Counted from the stretch's first letter, positions 36,791 through 47,106 are shown. The stretch: 64,000 bases of DNA from Siphonodentalium dalli (GCA_032622095.1 CP136068.1:5681314-5745313), one strand, 5' to 3'. A program made the numbers and translations. The notes: a model not told the origin generated them from the sequence alone.

Positions 36791-37044
36791 TCATCGCATG
36801 CATGACTTCGCTGGTAGAAGTCAATGCACTTTTATAAAGCTTCGCTTGCAGAGGCTTTGTTGTACACACGGCCAGTGTTAACTGTGCGCTCGTGACTTCG
36901 ATTTTAGAGGTCTTTGCGTTTTCACAAAACTTCGATAGTAGAGGCTTTGTTGTGCAGTGTCTGTGCTCATCACTTTGTCTAGAGAGGTCCATGAGTTTTT
37001 CTTAAAGCTTCGCTTGTAGAGGTTTTTTTGAATCCACATTATGA
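36791..37044. repeat. Diverged tandem repeat that received the LTR element (left side)
   Basis: Motifs such as GACTTCG.T.GTAGAAGT / GATTTTAGAGGTCTTTGCG and TTTCACAAAACTTCGATAGT recur about every 80-85 bases. They continue on the other side of the LTR element from 44913 (GATTTCGATTGTAGAGGTAT), which shows the element landed inside this array. Confidence 0.6.
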
Positions 37045-37048
37045 CTGC
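37045..37048. repeat. Left target-site duplication CTGC of the LTR element
   Basis: The same four bases follow the 3' LTR at 44913-44916. Extending to five bases breaks the match (ACTGC versus CTGCT). Confidence 0.9.
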
Positions 37049-37647
37049 TGTAACAGAACGATGTGCGCCCCTGCCTGATCACGCCCCTGTAACTATTGCA
37101 TCAGTTCCAACTATTACGATGCACGAATAACAGGCGTGGGATTGTTAGTCGGACAGCCGTACTTAGCACGATGACGAGATCACGCGATGCTGATTCTAGC
37201 TAGTTCTCAGGAAGGTTCTCAGTCGAACCAGTGCAGAGGTCTAAAAGTTATTAGTTGTTTTGGTACACTGCACTGGTCATGATATACGAAAGCTATACTA
37301 AAGCTAACTTTAGTGACGAGCCGTTGACAACTAGTTGTCAAGCCTGGCCAGTAACATCGTCACATGATTTTGAAAAGTAGGTTACCACTTTTACATATAA
37401 GCACTGAGGTTTTACCCATCAGTGTTCAGTTGACTGAGTCCTCCTATGAGTACCGCCCTGGGAAAGACTTACTGATCCAGAAGAGCCTGAGAATGCTAGC
37501 ATCAGCTGACCTATCTTGAGAAGCGAAGTTATGCTCTAGAAATAAACAGATATCTACGGTTCCATGAGTTGTCGTCACCCAAACAAAAGTACACAACGTG
37601 AAGTCCGGTCGGAACGTCGTATCTCCAACGTACGGGGTTCTGCCACA
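37049..37647 (+). repeat. 5' LTR, 599 bp
   Basis: TG...CA ends and two differences from the 3' LTR: G at 37525 against A at 44790, and C at 37584 against A at 44849. By position it carries the promoter of the element (see 37394-37425). An AATAAA at 37541-37546 is the candidate polyadenylation signal, which works from the 3' LTR. By analogy U3 is about 37049-37420, R about 37421-37565, and U5 the rest. Confidence 0.97.
37394..37425 (+). promoter_or_regulatory. Candidate core promoter in the 5' LTR
   Basis: CATATAAG (37394-37401) can act as a TATA box. About 25 bases downstream, CATCAGTGT places an initiator-like TCAGT with its A at 37421. Spacing and motifs fit a TATA plus Inr promoter; the start site is inferred. 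Confidence 0.5.
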
Positions 37648-37658
37648 TAGAGATCAAC

Positions 37659-37678
37659 TGGTTGCTGTGAGCAGGATC
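37659..37678 (+). other. Candidate tRNA primer-binding site
   Basis: TGGTTGCTGTGAGCAGGATC begins 11 bases after the LTR. Its complement has the shape of a tRNA 3' end: CCA, a discriminator A, a 7-base acceptor strand, and a T-stem half followed by A58 and purine 57 at the right places. A base appears to be missing at the position of C56. The 11-base offset is larger than usual. The primer tRNA cannot be named from here. Confidence 0.5.
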
Positions 37679-37700
37679 AACCACGACGACAATTTCAAGG

Positions 37701-37710
37701 ATGAAGATAG
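37701..37710 (+). CDS. env: Candidate first coding exon of env (start codon plus 7 bases)
   Basis: An ATG at 37701 is followed after ten coding bases by a consensus donor (AG|GTGAGT, GT at 37711-37712). The acceptor at 40951 (pyrimidine tract ending TTTTCAG) is in matching phase, so splicing would give the otherwise ATG-less envelope frame its start codon and complete a hydrophobic N-terminal signal peptide. Subgenomic spliced env RNAs are established for insect errantiviruses. The intron would be 37711-40951 (3241 bases) and would remove everything that is left of gag-pol. Confidence 0.65.
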
Positions 37711-37767
37711 GTGAGTACACCTAAGACCGTATAATCTGACGTGTTCTAGCCCCTTTTTCAAAACACC

Positions 37768-37857
37768 ATGGCTTCTCAAATACAACGCGACTTGAACCCG
37801 GAACAATTGGCAAAAGTCCATGCCTTACTCAAAACCGTTCCGTATTGGCACAAATAA
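37768..37857 (+). pseudogene. Short frame at the expected gag start
   Basis: An ATG about 120 bases after the LTR, in good context (CACCATGG), opens only 29 codons (MASQIQRDLNPEQ...) before a stop. A lysine/asparagine-rich frame in another phase continues to 38129. The position and polar character fit the beginning of a decayed gag. No capsid or zinc-knuckle motif could be confirmed. Confidence 0.35.
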
Positions 37858-39462
37858 AACAAAGAAAACATCTGCCCAATTTTCAAATTACTTATCCTAA
37901 GAATAGGTATAGTGTCCTGGAACTAATTGTCCTCCAGACATTAAAAAAGAAAAGAAAATACATGTACCATAAACCAAAGAGCTTTATGAAAAATCAAAAT
38001 TTCAGTTCAAAGTTTAAACTTGTTAAAAATGATGATAAATTAAATCTAATTAAAACTGAATCACCAAAATTATGTGCAATGGATACAGCACACAATAGAC
38101 CAACTAGTAAAACTACTAATACAAGTTGAAAAGTCACATAAACCTAATGGCGTTGAAAATCAACTTAAAAAAAGAAAAGAAAAAAAGAACAGCTATGCAC
38201 ATTAAGAAGTTAAATAAATTAAACACGGAATCAAACAGGTAAACACAATAAAAACAAGAGTTGAACCAACAACAACTCAGAAAACAGAATCCCTCTTTAA
38301 ACGAATACAACCCGTGTGTGGCGAGGCATCAATTTGTCTCCAATGTGGTCTATCAAAATTTAAAACCAACTCTACGCGATGTACAATCTAAACATGAAAA
38401 ACCACTAACACCACACATATTACCTAGAACATATGATATTTATGTTACATACTAAAAGCATGCGGTGTCTATGTTACGATTCACATAGTAAAAACATATC
38501 TGGTCATTAGAGTACAAAGCATATACACTCTGCCAGACCCAGAGAAAAAATGATTGACACCGCGCGACTCAACGCCGACATTCATGTCAAATCGGTGCAC
38601 ATTCATGTGCATTCCGAAGTGTCATATGCTGATCGAGTAAAATCGAACAAGAAATCATTGGAGAACTCAATTGAGCTAAATAAAATGAATAATACTTCCG
38701 TCATGGGTCACAAGACGACAAATACAATTAACACTATACATGCGGAACCACGAACTCGAAAATTGGACAACCCGTGGGTCTACCTTCCGTAAAGATGGTA
38801 TCCACAACGAACGCATACAACGCATGCGAATCGAGAGAGACAATCTATAAATCCGCGATTCACCTCGCCAAGTGATAATAAAACTGAAAAATCACTACAA
38901 AATCCGAAAAATTGGAATTTTCTAAAATAACAAATTAAGTGCCCCTTTAAGGGACAAAACGCTTCGAAACAATCAAATTAATCTTACAGTAACCTATTAC
39001 ATTACGGGCAATCGAAAAATCCCCGAAAAACAGAAATTAAATTTTTTCTGTATGATGGCTACCAAAATGGCCATCCGAATATTAAAATTTGGGAAAATCA
39101 AAAAGTTGGAATAAATTAATTCCCAAGCAGAAATATTGGCCATAAACAACGAACTTCGTCTTCTCAGTATCCAACGAAGTCGATAAAGGCTGATAATCGA
39201 GATATTACTCGAAAATATACCAGATTGAGAAATTTAAAGCCTTGTTAGACATAAGAAGGAATCACTTTTCAAGCCCCAGAGTTGTCTCTTACCTGAACAG
39301 CCTGGCTTGAACTTAAGTGATGCAGTCATTAATATTAATGACCTTACTTCTTTATGTCAGATCCCTGTATACATTGTCAATATCAATGATACTGACAAGT
39401 TCGATAAACTTAGAAAGGGATGTTCTTAGGCAAGGTTGAAACTCAGTCATATTCCCCTAATT
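37858..39462 (+). pseudogene. Decayed A-rich gag-pol remnant without recognisable domains
   Basis: This 1.6 kb holds only short frames (for example 38261-38455 and 38550-38792). I found no protease, reverse transcriptase or RNase H motif on the plus strand. A CLQCG...RC cluster near 38330-38370 may be a broken zinc-binding motif, but this is weak. Given that a complete element of this type needs about 4 kb for gag-pol, most of it has been deleted. Confidence 0.4.
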
Positions 39463-39775
39463 CCCCATTTCCACCCTCATCACAAGTATGTGGGTGGTGC
39501 AAGAAATGCATAGTTCATTTCATTTGATGCATTGACATCAACAGTCAGCAAAAAAAAGCGACACAAACCCCAATTTCCGCCCACATCACAAGTATGTGGG
39601 TGATGCAAGAAATGTATAGTTCATTTCATTTGATGCATTGACATCAACAGTCTGCTAAAAAGCGACACAAAACCAAATTTCCGCCCTCATCACAAGTATG
39701 TGGGTGATGCAAGAAATGCATAGTTAATTGCATTTGATGCATTGACATCAACAGTCTGCTAAAAGCGACAGAAAA
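39463..39775. repeat. Approximately 105-bp tandem repeat inside the LTR element, three units
   Basis: CATCACAAGTATGTGGGTG recurs with starts of the CACAAG core at 39481, 39587 and 39691 (spacing 106 and 104). Each is followed by CATTTGATGCATTGACATCA and AGTC.GC then AAAAGCGACA. Confidence 0.9.
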
Positions 39776-39799
39776 CCTACCAAGAAATGTAGGCGAAAA

Positions 39800-40281
39800 A
39801 AAGGAAATCTTTTGAGATGGGCGACCCTGTCTATTACAAAGACAATGGCACCAAAATAAGTTGGCCCGTAAGAGGCAACACTATTATGGGAACGCAATGT
39901 CGTGTCCCCTTCCTCCCGCTCTGATTCTGACGCTGGAAACACCAGGTCCGAACAGATCTGTAGACGGAGATGATATAACCAATGAGTTTCGCACCAAGCT
40001 GCGTGCTCGTAAAATTAGCTCAAGAGGCTCAGACGGATTATAATGCCTCTACTGAAGAGTACAGTGATGATATGCACAATGCATCTAACGCATCTACAGA
40101 CGATTATGATGTACCTCCCAATCTGGGATTACAAGACATCACCATGGCTGCAGACATTGAATCTGTTCATGCCAAATTATCAACAGCAGAGGACGACTCA
40201 GATGAATCTCAGTTTGAACCTGGTCGCCTGCTTACCATTCAACCCCTGACAGTTATCCCCCTTCTAGAGACTGATCTCTAA
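39800..40281 (+). pseudogene. Possible remnant of the integrase C-terminus
   Basis: From 39811 one frame reads FEMGDPVYYKDNGTK, similar to the F..GD.VYYK motif that opens the chromodomain/GPY-F-like tail of many Gypsy and BEL integrases, and it stops 39 codons later. A following frame (39982-40281) is acidic, ends at 40279-40281 and may be the pol end. The order (integrase tail, then env) fits a Gypsy-type layout. It is broken by stops and shifts. Confidence 0.35.
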
Positions 40282-40951
40282 ATATCTGACTACACCGTCA
40301 AATAGTCTGTTGTTCCCTTTTCCATTAATGGATATGGATTAGCCGTAATCACATGCATTTCTACTGCATGTCCTTGATTATTTACAAGGTCCCATTAATG
40401 GCCGAGCTTATTCCGCGGTTTGTTTATCCCCGCTGCTCATTTATTCTTTGCCTTCTTTAGCTCTGCTAAAGAATTCCTTGTTAGGGAGGATTGTGCAGCG
40501 TTGACATGTGTGGCCACACAGTGTTGACCTGTATACGTCTTTTGAAGAATTTACCTGAGTACGTCTGTCACGTACACCTCTTCAGAAGACCTGTCCTCTT
40601 TCAAACAAATATTTTTTTTTTGTCTGAACTCCTCTCTGTGACTGCAGTCTGATTCCTTCTTTGTAAAAATAGATAGGTGAAAAAGTAAGAAGGGAAATTT
40701 AAATTTATTGACTTAAATTTAAGTAGTACCATTGTACGCCCGAAATTCGCCAATCTAAATAATACCATAGTTGGGAATGTTCGAATTAATATTTGTTTTT
40801 GGAGAGTTGCAACTCTCCAACAACGAGTGAATTTAAGCTAAGTAAATAGTTACAATTACAAGGATAACAAAGGCAACCAGACACAACAACTAGACATACC
40901 CCAACCCTAACCTACGAGATCACTCTAATCATGTGACTCTTCTATTTTCAG
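40282..40951 (+). other. Gap between pol remnant and env, ending in the env 3' splice site
   Basis: No frame is open here. It ends with a pyrimidine-rich acceptor (CTCTTCTATTTTCAG, 40937-40951) directly before the envelope frame, which has no ATG of its own for about 40 codons. Confidence 0.6.
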
Positions 40952-43050
40952 CAATACTAGTACTCTGTGTGACCTTAATCTCACTAGAATTAGGTCAAAC
41001 GAATAGCATTATTGTGACGCGACATAATGTGATTTTCCAAAAACTTAAAGATATATATATGACCAATGCAGATTGGACAATAGGTTTCGTAGTAAACTTA
41101 GAACCATTTCAAAACTACTTGAAATCCCTGTCAAGACAAATAAAAATAGCTCGAAAAGAGTTGGACCGAACAAAGTTAAAAACAATACAAACAAACGGAC
41201 ATGAGTCGTTTAACTTGACAAGTACAACTAAACAATTCGACGATCTCTTCGCGAGTTTCAGTGAAAACTTAGAGATACTGAACACCGAATACTTAGCAGT
41301 TGTTTCGCAATTTGTCGAATACAAAACGATTCACGATGACTCGCCGCATAAGATTAAAAGGTCGCTGCTCCCCTTCATAGGTGAAGGATTATCCTGGCTG
41401 TTTGGAACAGTCAGTGAGAGCGACCTCAATAATATTAATAATAATATTAATAAATTGGCTAATAATCAACGAAAAATTGAGCACACTCTCAAAGAAAGTT
41501 TTAGCCTATTGGACGTCTCCCGGAATTACATCTGTGAAAATAGAATGAAAACTAATCAGTTGGTTGAAACAGTTAAATATATTCAGCATGTACTCACTGA
41601 GGCATTCAACAAGCAATCACACAAATTAACGACATTGGAATATTACGCTAATTTGCATAATCATATTGACCTAAGAATTACAGAGATAACTCAAATGATT
41701 ACTGCTACTAGATTTCATGTAGAACACATGCATACACAAATAAGTATCTTAACTACCAAACGAATTGCTCCAAGTGTGGTTCGTATTAATACCTTACGAC
41801 GAGTGTTATCTGACTTGGACAAACATCTTCCATATCATCTTAAATTACCATTTGATCCCAACACTGAATTGTGGAAGTATTATCAAAACTTTAAGTGTTC
41901 TACTCTGTTGACAAACAGTCGACTAATTGTACTAGTGAAAATTCCTCTGATCAACATAAGGAACAAATTTGAACTCTTTAAGATTCATTCGTTCCCATAC
42001 ACACCTAATAACAAATCTTTATCTTCGGATTTAAGACAAATGATTGCTGAATATCGGTTTGACCATAAACACTTAATAATGAATGCTGGTCGTACTCAAT
42101 TCATAACATTACCCGATAACTCGCTCTGCTTAATGAATCCATTGCCATTCTGTCCTTTTGATGGTGTTATTCGAACGCCTTACAACGATAAACCATGCCC
42201 TATCGCATTACTCATGAATGACACGAGGTCAATAAAAGACCAGTGCATTATAGAAGTGCAACCGAGCGTTAAACTACCATATGTCAGAAAGGTAAACACT
42301 GGACTCTTTGTCATTAGCTTAGCTAAACCTATAACTTTCTCGGTAATGTGTAAAGATTATGTAAGTTCTCAAGAAGTGACATTATTTCCGCCTATTGGAT
42401 TATTAACTTTACAACCTACGTGTATCGCTTCTGCCCCGAATGTGAAAATTGAGAGTCACTTCTCAGGCGACAACTCTCAGCTTATAAATGCGTTTGATAA
42501 CGAGATTCTTCCTAAATTTAATCTTTCCAAGTTCTACCTTTGGAAACCTGTCTTGGACAGAATTGATCGTTTTAGGAATTTTACATTACCAATCGCATTG
42601 AAAGGTGTTACTAAAATACCTTTACATCAGTTAATTGATTCATTGGACAAACTGGAAAGCATAACACCCCTTAATTCTGAAATTCCAAAATATGTTTATG
42701 TAATTATAATTGTGGCAATGTTAGCTTCGGTGCTTGCCCTCTGTCGTTACCGGAATAAAGTTATGTCCCTCTTATGCAAACATAAATGCCGCAATAGGCG
42801 CCATAACGTCAGATTTGGGTCACTAGGTGTACGTGAAGACGCAGGTACCTTGAACGAAGAACCAACCACGTCTTCATCACTTGCATCAGAAAACAAGCGA
42901 TCAGCCGACTCGCCATCCACTCCTGTAACTATCAAACGTACCAAAATTCACCTAACGGAAAATGATATTGCCTATTTACAGCAGCACCTTCTCATGGAAC
43001 TGCCAGAACTGATTACCACTGACGAAGCTTCTTCAACATCTACCTTATAG
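40952..43050 (+). CDS. env: Envelope fusion glycoprotein of baculovirus-F/errantivirus type, intact
   Basis: A class I-like membrane fusion protein for virion entry. In order along the frame: a hydrophobic signal peptide (about 40952-40998); an N-terminal subunit; a furin-type site KIKR (41350-41361); directly behind it a hydrophobic fusion-peptide segment with the FIGEGL..LFGT pattern seen in insect baculovirus F and errantivirus Env; a heptad-like, Asn-rich helical stretch (about 41420-41640); a Cys-rich ectodomain (including a C..FCPF and C-P pair near 42120-42210); one transmembrane segment (about 42691-42756); and a basic then polar cytoplasmic tail of about 97 residues. About 702 residues are expected after splicing, close to the usual 550-700. 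No stop or shift interrupts it. The natural ATG is missing in this exon, so the first exon at 37701 is needed. Sequence outside the fusion region is not recognisable to me. The function and fusogenicity are inferred. Confidence 0.9.
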
Positions 43051-43350
43051 AAAAATGTCCAAAATCAACCATCAACCAACTACAACAACTACGTCCCGCC
43101 ATCAGAATAATGATGTGGCGAGCAATCTAGATGCCAAGAAGAAGGAAATAACCGTATATCCCGGAATATAAAACACGCGATTGTGCTCGCATCAACGAAC
43201 TCATATCCATTATAACCGCTGGATTGGATCAAGAATTTAACCACTTGCGCCTGGGGATTCTTGAGTACGTAGTCACGTACGTCTCCGCCAAGACCTGTGC
43301 TTGGACTTGTATCCGGTTCAGTGAATCATGTTCATTACAGAAGAGGATTA

Positions 43351-43560
43351 GATGAAGAGTATATACAATAAATATATGACATTCCCTGAATATGATGTCA
43401 AGAAAAGATGAAGAGTATATACAATAAATATATGACATTCCCTGAATATGATGTCAAGAAAAGATGAAGACTATATACAATAAATATATGACATTCCCTG
43501 AATATGATGTCAAGAAAGCAACAAGTGTATATAAAATGAATATATGACATTCCACGAAGA
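43351..43560. repeat. 56-bp tandem repeat, nearly four units
   Basis: GATGAAGA.TATATACAATAA recurs at 43351, 43407 and 43463, with a fourth, diverged unit from about 43519. Each of the first three carries AATAAA inside ACAATAAATATATGACATTC. The units are close to identical. Confidence 0.93.
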
Positions 43561-44300
43561 CGATGTAAAAAAAAAGAAACCTCGTGATTTAAAACACGAA
43601 CTTATTGTGATGTGATATAATTCCAAATACGGTATTGTATACCCTGATATTATGTGCATGCTCAAATTAATTCGTCGCATGCCCTAGGATTATATAAAGA
43701 CCACGGTCTAAGGCTAAAAAAAATAATCAGATATAATAAGTAGATTAGCTCACTATAGCTGGATACGTGAGATAGGTAGTATCGTAGTTGTTCAATAAAT
43801 TATAACAGACTTTAAAGTATTCAACATATAAACACAACTTATGGTTTACTTTTGAATCAGGCTATTAAGCCATTTAGATGTTCTGCACAGACAGATTTTT
43901 AATGGAGTAAAAATCAAATTTTTTCCATACATCTAAACCCTGCTAACATGCAGAGGTCATATCCTCTTTTCAACAAGCAGGTACACATATGTGTTCTCAT
44001 TTAACTATAGTTAACCCTGCTTAGTATCTGGATAGAGAGATACTACTCACGTATCCTGCCCATATTTTCCTTTTACAGCAATTGAAAAGCATATAAATAT
44101 ATATTAACAATAGTAGTCTTGCCTTAGACCTTGGCCGTCATTGTGCTCAGTCTGTCCTTCAATGGCAACCAGAAAGGTTGCCTTTTCACTAAAGGATACC
44201 AAATCCTAATAATAATAATAACTTAAACTAGCAGTGTGCCATCTTTCTGTTAACGATTCCTGCTAGGATGATTTCGCATCAGCCTATGCGAAATCCTCTT

Positions 44301-44313
44301 GGTATGGGAGGTA
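44301..44313 (+). other. Candidate polypurine tract
   Basis: GGTATGGGAGGTA directly precedes the TGTAACA start of the 3' LTR. It is short and interrupted by T, so only position argues strongly for it. Confidence 0.45.
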
Positions 44314-44912
44314 TGTAACAGAACGATGTGCGCCCCTGCCTGATCACGCCCCTGTAACTATTGCATCAGTTCCAACTATTACGATGCACGAATAACAGGC
44401 GTGGGATTGTTAGTCGGACAGCCGTACTTAGCACGATGACGAGATCACGCGATGCTGATTCTAGCTAGTTCTCAGGAAGGTTCTCAGTCGAACCAGTGCA
44501 GAGGTCTAAAAGTTATTAGTTGTTTTGGTACACTGCACTGGTCATGATATACGAAAGCTATACTAAAGCTAACTTTAGTGACGAGCCGTTGACAACTAGT
44601 TGTCAAGCCTGGCCAGTAACATCGTCACATGATTTTGAAAAGTAGGTTACCACTTTTACATATAAGCACTGAGGTTTTACCCATCAGTGTTCAGTTGACT
44701 GAGTCCTCCTATGAGTACCGCCCTGGGAAAGACTTACTGATCCAGAAGAGCCTGAGAATGCTAGCATCAGCTGACCTATCTTGAGAAGCAAAGTTATGCT
44801 CTAGAAATAAACAGATATCTACGGTTCCATGAGTTGTCGTCACCCAAAAAAAAGTACACAACGTGAAGTCCGGTCGGAACGTCGTATCTCCAACGTACGG
44901 GGTTCTGCCACA
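44314..44912 (+). repeat. 3' LTR, 599 bp
   Basis: Same ends and length as the 5' LTR with two substitutions. The AATAAA at 44806-44811 is the candidate polyadenylation signal for element transcripts. CTGC follows at 44913-44916. Confidence 0.97.
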
Positions 44913-45228
44913 CTGCTCACGATTTCGATTGTAGAGGTATTTGCACTTTCACAAAGCTCCGATTGTGGAAGCTTTTCACATTGTGCATTTTACCACGCTG
45001 GTAGTGATGAAATACTTCACTTGTGTTGTCATATTAGCAATATATTATCTTCGCTTGTCGAGATTATATATTGCATACACTCACACATCAAGTTGTTTCG
45101 ACCACGCCTGTAGTAGTCCCTTAAATCGCTGTCATGGACATGCAGCGAGCTTGATGCATGTGTGGTTGTCAGAGTGTGCTCGTGAATATAGAGGTCATGG
45201 AGTGTTCATAAAGCTTCGCCTGTAGGGT
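44913..45228. repeat. Continuation of the LTR target array, with a block repeated at 55.6 kb
   Basis: After the LTR the tandem motif resumes (GATTTCGATTGTAGAGG). From about 44968 to 45180 the sequence (CACGCTGGTAGTGATGAAAT, ACTTCACTTGTGTTGTCATA, GACATGCAGCGAGCTTGATG) is a diverged direct copy of about 55610-55810. Confidence 0.7.
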
Positions 45229-45640
45229 TTTTAGCTCACCTGAGACGAAGTCTTCGGTGGAGCTATAGTCATCACTCCTCGTCCGTCCGTCTGTCAACAA
45301 TTATGTAAACATCTTCTCCTCTGGAACCATAAGACCGAATGGGTTCATATTTGGTGTGGATGTTCCCTAGGTGATTCACATTCAGATTTGTTCAAATGAG
45401 GTCACTGGGTCAAATAGTTGCGAAGCCAGGGCCATAACTCTTTCTCTCCATAGTGATTCTTTTAAACTTCTTCTCAAATATCATCAGGCCAAATGGGTTC
45501 ATATTTGGTATGAAGGATCCTTGGGTGACTGGGGTTCAGATTTATTCAAATGAGGTCACTGGATCAAATGTGGGCGGGGCCAGGGACATAACTCCAAAAA
45601 ATATATAAAAAATGTGTATTTAACTCCATGGTCAATTATA
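45229..45640. repeat. Dispersed AGCTCACCTGAGACGAAGTC repeat, second copy
   Basis: Starts TTAGCTCACCTGAGACGAAG and carries the same two internal blocks as 32766-33215 (CAGATTTGTTCAAATGAGGT and a diverged repeat of it). Confidence 0.8.
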
Positions 45641-45654
45641 TATATATACTAGCC

Positions 45655-46165
45655 GATGAGCCTGACGTTGTCCGGGCTATTCAAAAACCAAATTTCAAGT
45701 CGATAGCTCTACCTGTTTCCGAGATCTGGTCTGCGCATGCGCGAAGCTGGCGTCGCACGGGCTCGGCGACCCGATAACATTTGTATCCGGGGCAAGATAC
45801 ATTCACATACCAAATTTCAAGTCGATAGCTCCACCCATTTCCGAGATCTCGTCTGCGCGTGCGCGAAGCTGGCGTCGCACGGGCTCGGCGACCCGATAAA
45901 ATTCGTATCCGGGGCAAGATACATTCACATACCAAATTTCAAGTCGATAGCTCCACCCGTTTCCGAGATCTGGTCTGCGCATGCGCGAAGCAGGCGCCGC
46001 ACAGGCTCGCCAATACGACAACGTCGACCGCCTGGTCAAACTACACACACATACCAAGTTTCGTCCCGATCGGTCGAGAATCGTAGATTTGTATAAATGA
46101 CATACAGAGAGACAGACATACAGACAGACAGACAAACAGATGTCTTCAAAATATATGAGATATAT
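45655..46165. repeat. 122-bp GCGCATGCGC repeat, second locus, three units
   Basis: The palindrome (one unit GCGCGTGCGC) falls at 45733, 45855 and 45977, exactly 122 apart. The opening (ACTAGCCGATGAGCC) and closing (CAGACAGACAGACAAACAGA then GTCTTCAAAATATAT) match the locus at 6328-6960. Confidence 0.9.
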
Positions 46166-47106
46166 TGAAAATTTAAAAACTAATGCCATTACATTTCTGA
46201 AGGTTGTGCCCCCTGGCCTTTCACTCAAGTTCACTGCTTCTGCCACCCTGGTCCCAAAAATAATATTTACTCAAATTCTTGACAGAATCATTAATAAGAA
46301 GCATTTACTTTGGCTCTAACTGTATGCGGGGTATGCCTACACATGTCAAGTGAAATCTGACACTTTTATAAACATTCCCTGGAGATCTGCTAGAGGTAAT
46401 TATTACAACAACAATCTATCATATGTATTGTTCAAATCTTTCAACAGGACCTAGAACATATTTGGCAAACTTGAAAAGAACCACCAGCTCTATTTAGCTC
46501 ATATTTAATATTGAGTCTCCTTTTGGTGATTGTGATTTAGATTTGTTCAATCAGGGTCACCAGGTCAAGTAAGTGCAAGGCCAGCTACATTACTCTTTCT
46601 TTCCATAGTAATTAATTAATGATATGTCTTCTATGCAAGAATCAAATGGCCTAATTTGCTTATATTTGGTATGAAATTACCTTGGGTGACAGATTTGTGA
46701 AAATAGGATCACAAAGTCAAATAAGGGCAGAGCCAGAGACACAGCCCTGGCAATTCAGATTTGTTTGCTACGGCAGTAGAATGCCGTAGCCAAGTTGATG
46801 TGCTTCGGCAGTGACTACGGCATTTTTACAACGTGTCAAAAAATGTGGATCAATTGCTGTTCTGTCAAAATTTGCATGAATAATCATAAAACGTTTACAA
46901 GAAGATGTGTACTACATATTTCTTCACTGGAATATATAAATTGTATATGTAATACCCACTATCTGTATCCAGAACCACGGCCGCAGAATCGAATGACTAT
47001 TGAATGACAGAACCTGCCATGCCTCTTGGGGAAATTAAATCATAGTTTCTTGAATGACGTCGCCTCACAATGAGATTGAGTCAACTGCAAGGCTAGTTCT
47101 GACGAA
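46166..47106. other. Diverged dispersed repeat traces, otherwise unassigned
   Basis: Weak copies of the AGCTCACC-family blocks occur at about 46480-46760. A CTACGGCAGTAGAATGCCGTAG-type hairpin lies at about 46770-46791 (two arms of 9 bases) and has a relative at 54531. A 70-residue frame at 46795-47007 has no domain features. Confidence 0.45.

Larger units (their letters stand above)
43051..44313 (+). other. Region between env and the 3' LTR
   Basis: There is no open frame. It contains a 56-bp tandem repeat with AATAAA motifs (43351-43560) and AT-rich sequence, and ends in a short purine-rich stretch before the LTR (GGTATGGGAGGTA, 44301-44313) that is the candidate polypurine tract. Confidence 0.7.
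37049..44912 (+). mobile_element. Young env-bearing LTR retroelement lacking an intact gag-pol
   Basis: Two 599-bp LTRs (37049-37647 and 44314-44912) start TGTAACA and end TGCCACA. They are flanked by the 4-bp duplication CTGC (37045-37048 and 44913-44916). The LTRs differ at only two positions (offsets 476 and 535), so the insertion is recent. The 6666-bp interior has a candidate primer-binding site, a collapsed gag-pol region (37768 to about 40300), an intact envelope frame, a 56-bp tandem repeat and a short purine tract before the 3' LTR. TG..CA ends and a 4-bp duplication fit Ty3/Gypsy-type (errantivirus-like) or BEL-type elements. Without a reverse transcriptase the clade stays open. A copy with this structure would need proteins supplied by relatives to move. 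Confidence 0.95.

Noticed and set aside
37049-44912. BEL/Pao assignment of the LTR element
   Set aside because: Neither Gypsy nor BEL can be confirmed without reverse transcriptase; the 4-bp duplication fits both, so the clade is left open.
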